Of a stretch of DNA of 17,084 nucleotides, positions 1 through 5,906 are shown piece after piece. The translations under genes were made by a program, and so were the position numbers. Within the stretch, counting starts at the first letter, position 1. Every line of letters begins with the position of its first letter. The stretch lies in the NCBI GenBank assembly GCA_964475765.1, contig CAYYZH010000085.1, positions 1-17,084 of the forward strand. The letters run 5' to 3'. Source of the DNA: Thermohalobaculum sp964475765. GTDB taxonomy: Bacteria; Pseudomonadota; Alphaproteobacteria; Rhodobacterales; Rhodobacteraceae. The notes under the pieces are model-generated. The model searched no databases and was not told where the DNA came from. It worked only from the letters and a program-made list of their open reading frames with translations.

Positions 1-180
1 AATAAAAAATTTTTTTAGAAAAAAAATTCTCTACTCTCAGATTTCCTCCCCTGCCCAATCATTCCCGATAAGATCCCCTTATCGGGAATATTAGCTACCA
101 CCGCAGAAACCCCAAAATCAGCGCCCTGTCCCGCCAGAAAAAAGCGCAAGCCCCTTGTGTTTTGAAATCTGTCGCCCCCG
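1..180. other. AT-rich left edge without a gene
   Basis: No coding sequence is supported here. Bases 1-28 are almost pure A/T: a run of 7 T (10-16), AG, then 8 A (19-26). This is unlike the GC-rich remainder and could form bent or easily melted DNA or a weak hairpin. The only other structure is the perfect inverted repeat at 61-89, listed separately. Open frames crossing this stretch have no recognisable domain. The region is downstream of the leftward ATPase gene that ends at 181. Confidence 0.5.
61..89. repeat. Perfect inverted repeat, hairpin or Xer/tyrosine-recombinase-like site
   Basis: ATTCCCGATAA (61-71) and TTATCGGGAAT (79-89) are perfect reverse complements around a 7-bp centre. One more G-C pair (72/78) makes a 12-bp stem with a 5-nt loop. 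No T-run follows immediately on either strand, so a classical terminator is not obvious. The 11-7-11 layout with arms ending in ATAA and starting with TTAT resembles the core of Xer/dif-type crossover sites (11-bp arms, 6-8-bp centre), but the symmetry is more perfect than usual. It could also be an operator or the 3' end of the ATPase transcript. Confidence 0.6.
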
Positions 181-1347
181 TTACCTGAGGCTCCTTATTG
201 CCGCTGACAATTCGGGCAAGCCAATTGCTTCGATATTGTTTCCCATCGGATATCGGTCGGTCCCGCCATAGACGACAAACGCCCGGTCTACAGCGATGTC
301 CTCGCGCGCGATGTGGAAGCCCTTTTCCAACTTGGGAGCGGAACTGCGTTTGATTTCGACTGCCCAGCGTCCATCCTTTGGTCCAAAGTCCAGCACCAGG
401 TCGATTTCTGCACCGCGTGCCGTGCGGTAGAAGCTTGGCGTCACGTGCTCCGGACATGCGGCGAGCAGGCTTTCGATGACCAGGCCTTCCCAACTTGCAC
501 CTGCGATCGGATGGCCCAGCAGCGTGTCAAACTCAGGCACCCCCAACAGGGCATGCACCAGACCGCTGTCACGGACATAGACCTTGGGCGATTTGACCAA
601 CCGTTTACCCGTGTTCGCGTGCATCGGGGCGAGCCGGCGCACCAGCAGAAGATCCACTAGGAGATCAATGTAGCTCGATATCGTCGGGGACGAGACCCCC
701 AGGCTACGCGCCAGATGTGCAGCGTTGAGCAAGCCGCCCTGATGATGCGCCAGCATTGTCCAGAAGCGTTCCAGCGTCTCGGCGGGAATGCGCGGACCGA
801 ACATGGGGATATCGCGTTCGAGATAGGTTCGGATAAAATTGCGCCGCCACCGAAGGCTGTCCGCATCAGATGCCGCCAGAAAACTGCGCGGAAATCCTCC
901 ACGCACCCAGATTTTATTGAGATCCCCTGCCCCGACTTCGTCCGCTGCCAAGGTGGCTAGATGGATGTACTCGATACGCCCAGCCAGGGTCTCCGATTGG
1001 CGCATGAGATCAATGCTGGCCGATCCTAACAACAGGAACCGCCCGGTCCCCTGCCCCGTGCGTCGACCCTGGTCAATGATCCCGCGCAGTGCCTCGAACA
1101 GATCCGGCATCCGGTGGATCTCGTCGAGGATAACAAGCTTGTCCTTGTGCTGGGCAAGATAGGCGACCGGGTCCGACAGTTTGGCACGATCGGCGGAAGC
1201 TTCGAGGTCGAGATAGACCGACGGCCGCTCTTCGGCGATACTTAGGGCAAGGGTGGTCTTTCCGACCTGACGTGGCCCGATCAAGGCGACAGCAGCTTCT
1301 CTGTCCAGCGCTTCTGTCACATGCACGTTCTGTAGGCGAGTTATCAT
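181..1347 (-). CDS. AAA+ family ATPase, DUF4143-type
   Basis: A 388-residue protein with the architecture of the widespread AAA_14/DUF4143 ATPases. Visible are Walker A GPRQVGKTT (24-32), Walker B LVILDE (71-76) and a sensor-like LLLGSAS (105-111). A winged-helix-like segment follows (about 205-240), then a C-terminal DUF4143 region with KVYVRDSGLVHALLG (255-269), GASWEGLVIE (283-292), EID (314-316) and VEIK (330-333). That E...D...ExK pattern is reminiscent of PD-(D/E)XK nuclease folds. The length matches the family. The cellular role of the family is not established; members are common on mobile DNA. No Shine-Dalgarno sequence precedes the ATG. A palindrome (1348-1384) abuts it and contains a possible -35/-10 pair, so the mRNA may be leaderless. 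The gene lies 80 bp downstream of the DUF6880-like gene on the same strand. Confidence 0.9.
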   Translation of the reverse strand: MITRLQNVHVTEALDREAAVALIGPRQVGKTTLALSIAEERPSVYLDLEASADRAKLSDPVAYLAQHKDKLVILDEIHRMPDLFEALRGIIDQGRRTGQGTGRFLLLGSASIDLMRQSETLAGRIEYIHLATLAADEVGAGDLNKIWVRGGFPRSFLAASDADSLRWRRNFIRTYLERDIPMFGPRIPAETLERFWTMLAHHQGGLLNAAHLARSLGVSSPTISSYIDLLVDLLLVRRLAPMHANTGKRLVKSPKVYVRDSGLVHALLGVPEFDTLLGHPIAGASWEGLVIESLLAACPEHVTPSFYRTARGAEIDLVLDFGPKDGRWAVEIKRSSAPKLEKGFHIAREDIAVDRAFVVYGGTDRYPMGNNIEAIGLPELSAAIRSLR

Positions 1348-1384
1348 TGTTGCAAAATTAAAGCGCTATTTTGTTTTTGCAACA
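1348..1384 (-). promoter_or_regulatory. Palindromic operator/promoter candidate for the ATPase gene
   Basis: TGTTGCAAAA (1348-1357) and TTTTGCAACA (1375-1384) are perfect 10-bp inverted repeats separated by 17 bp. Nested inside are CAAAAT/ATTTTG (1353-1358 and 1368-1373) and AGCGCT (1362-1367). On the minus strand TTGCAA (1377-1382) and TAATTT (1355-1360) are spaced 16 bp, as -35 and -10 boxes would be. That would start transcription at or next to the ATG (1345-1347). The arms therefore cover both the -35 region and the start site, as an autorepressor or antirepression site would. A hairpin acting in RNA is the alternative. Confidence 0.45.
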
Positions 1385-1427
1385 TACTTATCACAGGCTT
1401 GCGGGCCCTGCACGAGACCTATTCAAA

Positions 1428-2822
1428 TCAGGACGCGTCTTCAACCTTCCTCCAGAACCCGGATTTTCGCGGATGCGCGTCTCGCAACTCCCCGACATAG
1501 GTCTCGTGATCTGAAGTCGGCGCGAACCCCTCGATATGCTCTGCCAGCAAATAGCATGTCGTCAAATGCCGGGCCGCATGGCCATACCGTGTGGACCGCG
1601 CCGCGTTTAGCGTGAAGTCAATCATGGCTCGTAAACAGAGCGTTGCCGCCAACGGATCCTTGTCCGCAAGAGCCTCCGCAGCAGGCCCAAGCAATTCGTA
1701 GTAATCTCCGTTCAGGGCCTCGCTGCGCTGTCGCACAACCTCTCCAGCCAGGATCACAGCGCCCCAATTCAGGAGGAACATAAGGGATTTGTGAACATTC
1801 TCTGCACCTGCAACCTCGGCCAACGCCATTTCTTCGGCTTCATCGTTGTCGAAATCGGGCAAGGTCTTGAGATAGGCGCGCAGATGGTCCGGCGAGAGGC
1901 GATGTGCGAAACAGGCCTTGTGCCAAGCTGCGGCCTCATCAGTGCGCCCCACCGCACGCAGTACGTCGGCCCGGACGTGCTCCCATGCTTCCGGGATGTT
2001 GTGCTGCTGATCGGGGTCGACGGCATCGATCACCTCCAGCGCCTCGGCGGCCCTACCCGCAGAAAGCAACCTGGTAGCAATCCCCTTGGAAATGTCAGGC
2101 GAAGACCAATGCTCGCGCTCGAACTCGGCAATGTACGCATCTACGTCGCCTTCGGCATCGGCAATCTGTTGAAGCGCCAGAGATGTCATGATGTGAGTCA
2201 TACGATCGTCCGGGCGGCGATCGCGCCATGTCTGAACCCTTGACCTTAGGGCTGCCAGCCCCTTCGATCCAAGCGCTGGCGCCAGCGACGGGATGAGGTC
2301 ATCCGCTTCTCCATACCCGTTTGTCTCCAACGCATCCGCAATCCTTTCGGTGAGCGATAGCGGATCTGCCTTGGCAAGATCAGCGACCCGCCCCAATTCC
2401 TCGACGGCTTTGTGGAAGATCCCAATCACAGTGCCGCTGGAATCGTCCGTGCGGTCAAACACAGGTCGCGCCAGTGCAAGAAATCTCCAGAGCAACTCAA
2501 CCGCTTCCAGCGGATCTGACGGTGTTACATGCGCCTCGATCGCGTCAAGCTGGGCCTTCATGTCTGCAACCAGCTTCCTGCAGTTCCGCCAGTTCACGAA
2601 GGTTCGGGACTTGGAGATCGCTGTCAGGCGCTTGCGAATTTCAGACGCCGCGGCCCCTGCCCCACTGCCCGCGGCCAAAGCAAGACGCACCTTCTGTTTC
2701 GCGCGGGCATTGCCGGTTGTGACATCTATCAACAACTCGGCGAGGGTCTCTGCGCCCAACTCTGTCAGGTTCACCTTATTCAGCGCTTTGGATCTCGGCG
2801 CGGGTCTTCCGGATTTCACCAT
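1428..2822 (-). CDS. DUF6880-like helical protein of unknown function
   Basis: A 464-residue, Ala/Leu/Glu/Asp-rich, predicted all-helical soluble protein with no signal peptide or membrane segment. The N-terminus (about 14-50: LNKVNLTELGAETLAELL, then KQKVRLALAAG) is the pattern I associate with DUF6880 proteins of alphaproteobacteria. The middle (about 210-330) has TPR-like helical pairs such as GRAAEALEVIDAVDP, with a final conserved-looking HPRKSGFW segment near the end. These similarities are recalled, not searched. The ATG lies 30 bp beyond the parS-like palindrome that follows parB, with only a weak AGGG well upstream; a GTG is the next codon. It may be transcribed with parAB or from its own promoter. 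Role unknown; a helical-repeat scaffold is a guess. Confidence 0.7.
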   Translation of the reverse strand: MVKSGRPAPRSKALNKVNLTELGAETLAELLIDVTTGNARAKQKVRLALAAGSGAGAAASEIRKRLTAISKSRTFVNWRNCRKLVADMKAQLDAIEAHVTPSDPLEAVELLWRFLALARPVFDRTDDSSGTVIGIFHKAVEELGRVADLAKADPLSLTERIADALETNGYGEADDLIPSLAPALGSKGLAALRSRVQTWRDRRPDDRMTHIMTSLALQQIADAEGDVDAYIAEFEREHWSSPDISKGIATRLLSAGRAAEALEVIDAVDPDQQHNIPEAWEHVRADVLRAVGRTDEAAAWHKACFAHRLSPDHLRAYLKTLPDFDNDEAEEMALAEVAGAENVHKSLMFLLNWGAVILAGEVVRQRSEALNGDYYELLGPAAEALADKDPLAATLCLRAMIDFTLNAARSTRYGHAARHLTTCYLLAEHIEGFAPTSDHETYVGELRDAHPRKSGFWRKVEDAS

Positions 2823-2851
2823 ACGTCGACTACACCCTGATTGACCCAGAA

Positions 2852-2867
2852 GTTTCGCGCGCGAAAC
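2852..2867. promoter_or_regulatory. Probable parS centromere site, copy 1
   Basis: The perfect 16-bp palindrome GTTTCGCGCGCGAAAC sits directly against the parB stop codon (2868-2870). An identical copy lies 180 bp away inside parB (3032-3047), and I found no third copy. The arms GTTTC/GAAAC are the same as in the canonical chromosomal parS core (GTTTC-ACGT-GAAAC), but the centre is GCGCGC, two bases longer. Two exact copies beside parB make a ParB loading site the simplest reading. Confidence 0.75.
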
Positions 2868-3914
2868 CTAGGTTCCGATCTTGTCCCGCATGGCTTTCAT
2901 CACACTCTCTACAAACGCCTCATCTGCCCCGTCACCTTCTAGGCGGATCAGATAACCCTGCTTGTCGCGTTCACGCCGCATCGAAACGTTCGGTGTCAGT
3001 TGAATGGCCTTGCCCCGCTCACGGTCAACCGGTTTCGCGCGCGAAACCTTTGGCGCGCCCTTGCCTTCCAACCGATCAACGGTCATCGTCAACACGCGGT
3101 CTTCCTGTTCGACATTCGATGTGTCCGCATCTGCCAGAGCGCGCCGGATGTCTTCGCCCTGCCCCGCCTTGAGCGCACCGGCTATCCGCAGGCCGATACG
3201 CTCGCCTAAAGCTGTCGGGAAATTCAGCACATCGCCAAGCTCTTCGTGGATCATCGCGAAAGACCGAATTTTGGACCGCTTGGCCTTCGAGCCCGCAGCG
3301 AACAACGTGTTCACGGCTTGCCCAACATCCTTGAACGCCCGTTGTCCGACAGCCAGCACCGCGATCCGACCGCGTTCATAATGACAGAGATCTGCACGGA
3401 TTTCGTTCTCCTCGACCATCGCGACATACGCCTCGGACAGATCGGCGGGCTTGCGGATGATCGCCTTGATCGTCGCCTTTGGTCCCTGAAGTTCCCGAAT
3501 GGCCAGAAGACGACGGAAGCCGGAGACAAGCGCATAACCGCCTTGTTCGGACACAAAGACGTCGATCGGTACGCGCAAACCATGTTCGGCAATCGAGGAT
3601 TTCAGCTCTGCCATGGCATCGCCGTCGATGACCGCGCGATCGCGGGTCAGCTCATCAATGATGATCTCGGAAATAGGCAGATCAACCGCAATGCGGCCCT
3701 CGGCTTCGGCCGCTCGATACTTCTCGGCATCCGTTGTGTCCAGAGCGGCCTGCGCCCGGTCTTCCGCAGACAATGGTTGGGACAGGGCTGCAGATTCTGC
3801 CGCTATCTGTGCAATCGGAGCTGGACGAGCAAAAGCCGACTTTACCTCGAACCCCGCTTCAACTTCGGCCAGTGCTTCGGCCGAGGGGACATCCACACGT
3901 CTACGTCTCGCCAT
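2868..3914 (-). CDS. parB: ParB-family plasmid partition protein
   Basis: A centromere-binding, probably CTP-dependent clamp protein that works with ParA to segregate the replicon. The 348-residue product starts at ATG 3914, giving MARRRRVDV. A strong AGGAG (3922-3926) lies 7 bases upstream, and this start overlaps the end of parA by 14 nt. An in-frame ATG further upstream (4076) would lie deep inside parA and is rejected. Motifs: ParB/Srx domain from about residue 77, the nucleotide-binding box SGFRRLLA (131-138), ENEIRADL (169-176), a helix-turn-helix region around 195-225, and a C-terminal dimerisation region. Residues about 289-295 are encoded across a parS-like palindrome, so the gene carries its own probable binding site. 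Cotranscribed with parA. Confidence 0.93.
   Translation of the reverse strand: MARRRRVDVPSAEALAEVEAGFEVKSAFARPAPIAQIAAESAALSQPLSAEDRAQAALDTTDAEKYRAAEAEGRIAVDLPISEIIIDELTRDRAVIDGDAMAELKSSIAEHGLRVPIDVFVSEQGGYALVSGFRRLLAIRELQGPKATIKAIIRKPADLSEAYVAMVEENEIRADLCHYERGRIAVLAVGQRAFKDVGQAVNTLFAAGSKAKRSKIRSFAMIHEELGDVLNFPTALGERIGLRIAGALKAGQGEDIRRALADADTSNVEQEDRVLTMTVDRLEGKGAPKVSRAKPVDRERGKAIQLTPNVSMRRERDKQGYLIRLEGDGADEAFVESVMKAMRDKIGT
3032..3047. promoter_or_regulatory. Probable parS centromere site, copy 2 (inside parB)
   Basis: A second identical GTTTCGCGCGCGAAAC. Its palindromy extends by one base on each side (3031-3048). It is embedded in the parB reading frame, encoding roughly KVSRAKP (residues 289-295). 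Exact conservation of a 16-bp palindrome within codons argues for selection on DNA sequence as well as on protein. Confidence 0.75.
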
Positions 3915-5286
3915 GTTCCATCTCCTGTGCATCGCGCCACCAACAACCGAGCAGGATCTCTTTGAACTCTGCGTAAGTCCGATCAAACGCTTCACGTCCG
4001 CGGATATAGGTTTCGCGGTTGAACTCGCGATAATCCGCTTCGTAGATCCCGTTGACCTGCTCTCCGGCCTGTCCAACCATCGCCGTGAATTCCTGGCGAT
4101 AGGCGTTCATGAAGTCTCCGAAATAGGCTTGGACAGCATTGGCCATGTCAGTTTGCTGACCGGCATCGAAGCGCGTGATGATTGTGCGCACGACGTCCCA
4201 TTCGAACCGGGTTTCAGGCAAGCCGGCAGCGCGGCGGGCGGAATTCTCGCCTTCCTCGATGGATGCAAATGTCGAATAGAGCATGTCGAAGAACCGACCT
4301 GTTGAATCGAACTCGAGGAAAGATGCGCCCAGCGGGACCAGAAGGATGTCCGCCGCTGCAAGCGCGTTGATCGTAAGGTACCCGAGCGCCGGAGGTGTAT
4401 CCAGCAAGACCACGTCGTAACGATCGAGTAATCCTTCCTGATTGAGAAAGCTTGAAAGCCCATCCCAGAGTGGCCAGCCGCGCTCGCCCATTCGCCAGAC
4501 CGGGATCTGGAATTCTGCCCAATAAAGATTGAGCTGTGCGCCGATCAGGTCAATGTTTGGCCAGTGGGTGTTCTGGACGACATCCGCGGCAGAAATTTTC
4601 TGCGCCTCAAGCATGGTCTCGTCGAAGGGCAGGGGGCTTTCACCGCGGGCCTCGCGCACCTTGTTTTCTGCTATGCGGTGATTGGCAAAATCCTTGGCGA
4701 GCAGCGGAAAGATCGTCTGCCATTCATCCTCGACCTGACCGCCAAGGATGGATGTCATGGAGCCCTGGCTGTCCAGATCGATGACCAGCACCTTGTAGCC
4801 ATCTAGCGCGGCTGACATCGCCAGATGCGCGGCGGTTGAGGTTTTACCAACACCGCCCTTGAAGTTGGCAACCGCCGCAACCTTGGCCGGCAGGCCCTGT
4901 GGACGATAGGGAAGGTATTCTTTGCGCGTCGCGCCTTCGGTTGCGAAGTGGGCTCTGAGCAGAAGAACTTCTTCCAGCGTGAACCACTTGGTCCCGCCCT
5001 GACCCTCTCCCTGCGGCAAGTCCGGGTTCTGCCGTAACACACGCCGAAAATGCGCGGTTGCGACCGGTAAAAGATAGCGGCAGATTTCCCATGTCGAAAA
5101 TTTGCGCAACCGCTTCTGGCCGTCCGGGGCATAACCCTTTTCCGCGAGGTCCTGACGACCCTGCGCCGCGAAACGTGCGGCCTTGGCGAATCGTGTGGTC
5201 TCTACCGGATCGCCAATTTTTCTGCTGCATGTGGCCGGATCCAAGTTAAGATACGGAGGCGGAGCAGGATCGACCTTGTCATTCAT
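3901..5286 (-). CDS. parA: ParA-family partition ATPase with N-terminal HTH
   Basis: A Walker-type ParA/Soj ATPase of 461 residues that moves the replicon by ATP-dependent nonspecific DNA binding and ParB-stimulated hydrolysis. The deviant Walker A NFKGGVGKTS is at 141-150, the Walker A' segment VLVIDLDSQGS at 166-176, and the Walker B-like VVLLDTPPALG at 292-302. About 130 residues precede the ATPase core and contain a MerR-like helix-turn-helix stretch (WEICRYLL to FTLEEVLLLRAHF, 66-114). This marks it as the larger, self-repressing type Ia ParA rather than a small Soj. The ATG at 5286 has only a weak AGG upstream. parB begins within its last codons, indicating translational coupling. A perfect TCACA/TGTGA inverted repeat lies 20 bp upstream of the start and is a candidate autoregulatory site. 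Confidence 0.95.
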   Translation of the reverse strand: MNDKVDPAPPPYLNLDPATCSRKIGDPVETTRFAKAARFAAQGRQDLAEKGYAPDGQKRLRKFSTWEICRYLLPVATAHFRRVLRQNPDLPQGEGQGGTKWFTLEEVLLLRAHFATEGATRKEYLPYRPQGLPAKVAAVANFKGGVGKTSTAAHLAMSAALDGYKVLVIDLDSQGSMTSILGGQVEDEWQTIFPLLAKDFANHRIAENKVREARGESPLPFDETMLEAQKISAADVVQNTHWPNIDLIGAQLNLYWAEFQIPVWRMGERGWPLWDGLSSFLNQEGLLDRYDVVLLDTPPALGYLTINALAAADILLVPLGASFLEFDSTGRFFDMLYSTFASIEEGENSARRAAGLPETRFEWDVVRTIITRFDAGQQTDMANAVQAYFGDFMNAYRQEFTAMVGQAGEQVNGIYEADYREFNRETYIRGREAFDRTYAEFKEILLGCWWRDAQEMEHGET

Positions 5287-5306
5287 GAGTGCTTTGCCTG
5301 TTCATG

Positions 5307-5361
5307 TCACAATTACTGTGATCTGTTGGCCATACTATCGCACATCACGCGTGGAATGTGA
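5307..5361 (-). promoter_or_regulatory. Candidate parAB operator region
   Basis: TCACA-ATTAC-TGTGA (5307-5321) is a perfect 5+5+5 inverted repeat just upstream of parA. CACAT (5341-5345) and ATGTG (5356-5360) form a second one. TGTGA recurs at 5317, 5357 and 5373. HTH-type ParA proteins usually repress their own promoter at such inverted repeats. A possible minus-strand -10 TAGTAT lies at 5332-5337 but its -35 spacing is poor, so the promoter position is uncertain. Confidence 0.35.
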
Positions 5362-5460
5362 ATCCAGGTCATTGTGAGGAATTTGGACCGCTGCGAAACG
5401 CAGGTTTTCTATTTCCCGAAGGAATAGAAGCACCACAAAGGTTCAGAATCTTGAGAATCT

Positions 5461-5500
5461 TTAATAAGTTTGCGATAGAAAAACAATTATATATCAGTTA
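5461..5500. other. AT-rich unwinding element of the origin
   Basis: 32 of 40 bases are A or T, including ATTATATATC, in an otherwise GC-rich region. The stretch directly precedes the iteron array at 5518. Iteron origins typically place the DNA unwinding element beside the iterons. I did not find a convincing DnaA box (TTATNCACA) near it. Confidence 0.55.
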
Positions 5501-5517
5501 GATAGCGCTGTTTTGGC

Positions 5518-5627
5518 CCCATTTTCAGGACGAAAGGCACCAGTTTACGGTGCATTGGGGACCCGGATGCGGGACCAATGGATCCGATTCTCGGGGAGAT
5601 AGGTGCCAGGATTCGGGGGAGTCGAAT
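5518..5627 (+). repeat. oriV iteron array: five tandem 22-bp degenerate repeats
   Basis: Units begin at 5518, 5540, 5562, 5584 and 5606, exactly 22 bp apart. Their first 11 bases are CCCATTTTCAG, CCAGTTTACGG, CCCGGATGCGG, CCGATTCTCGG and CCAGGATTCGG. Shared positions are CC at 1-2, T at 7 (one C), CGG at 9-11 (one CAG), and GG at 19-20 in the first four units. A 22-bp period (two helical turns) is characteristic of Rep_3-type iteron plasmids, where the initiator binds one face of the helix. The array lies between divergent parA and rep. It is listed in rep orientation. Confidence 0.75.
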
Positions 5628-5696
5628 TTCGTAGTGTTTAGAGTCGGATGCGCTACGAGATGTAGAGGGCGGGGAGGTGAGCAGCACCCAATGGTA

Positions 5697-5765
5697 CCCA
5701 TATACGGGAGACCTCAAGTGATAAAGGAACCCGTTTACGGGATGATCCCGAAGCGAAAATTCGGG
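5697..5765 (+). promoter_or_regulatory. Iteron-like sites and inverted repeat upstream of rep
   Basis: CCCATATACGGG (5697-5708) and CCCGTTTACGGG (5730-5741) match the iteron core almost perfectly but are spaced 33 bp, out of the 22-bp register. Directly after them CCCGAA (5747-5752) and TTCGGG (5760-5765) form an inverted repeat whose arm also occurs in the fifth iteron. In well-studied Rep_3 plasmids (pPS10, F, pSC101) Rep dimers repress rep through an inverted repeat sharing part of the iteron. These sites fit that role. Confidence 0.5.
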
Positions 5766-5814
5766 CGCACCCCTTGGTCATTTGCAGCCCATATCTAAGG
5801 TATCCGCCGAGCCC

Positions 5815-5843
5815 TTGCGCCGGGGTACCTAAATCTTCATACT
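5815..5843 (+). promoter_or_regulatory. Candidate rep promoter
   Basis: TTGCGC (5815-5820) and CATACT (5838-5843) are separated by 17 bp and would start transcription near 5850, about 57 nt before the rep ATG. The match is moderate and was made by eye. Confidence 0.3.
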
Positions 5844-5906
5844 GCCCTTCAGGGTCTTGGGGCCAATTAACCGGCTAACTATTTCTGGCTCATTCCGGCT
5901 GGGGAC

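Noticed and set aside
2293..2844. Plus-strand open frame of 183 codons
   Set aside because: It is antisense to the DUF6880-like gene and has Ser/Ala/Arg-rich shadow composition with no motif.
4008..4023. A third parS site (GTTTCGCGG) in parA
   Set aside because: Only one half matches (GTTTCGCG). The other arm is lost, so it is probably a chance match.
3915..4076. Upstream in-frame extension of parB to ATG 4076
   Set aside because: It would overlap parA by 176 bases, and a strong AGGAG-spaced ATG exists at 3914.
5287..5906. DnaA boxes in the origin
   Set aside because: No sequence close to TTATNCACA was found on either strand by eye, so none is reported.
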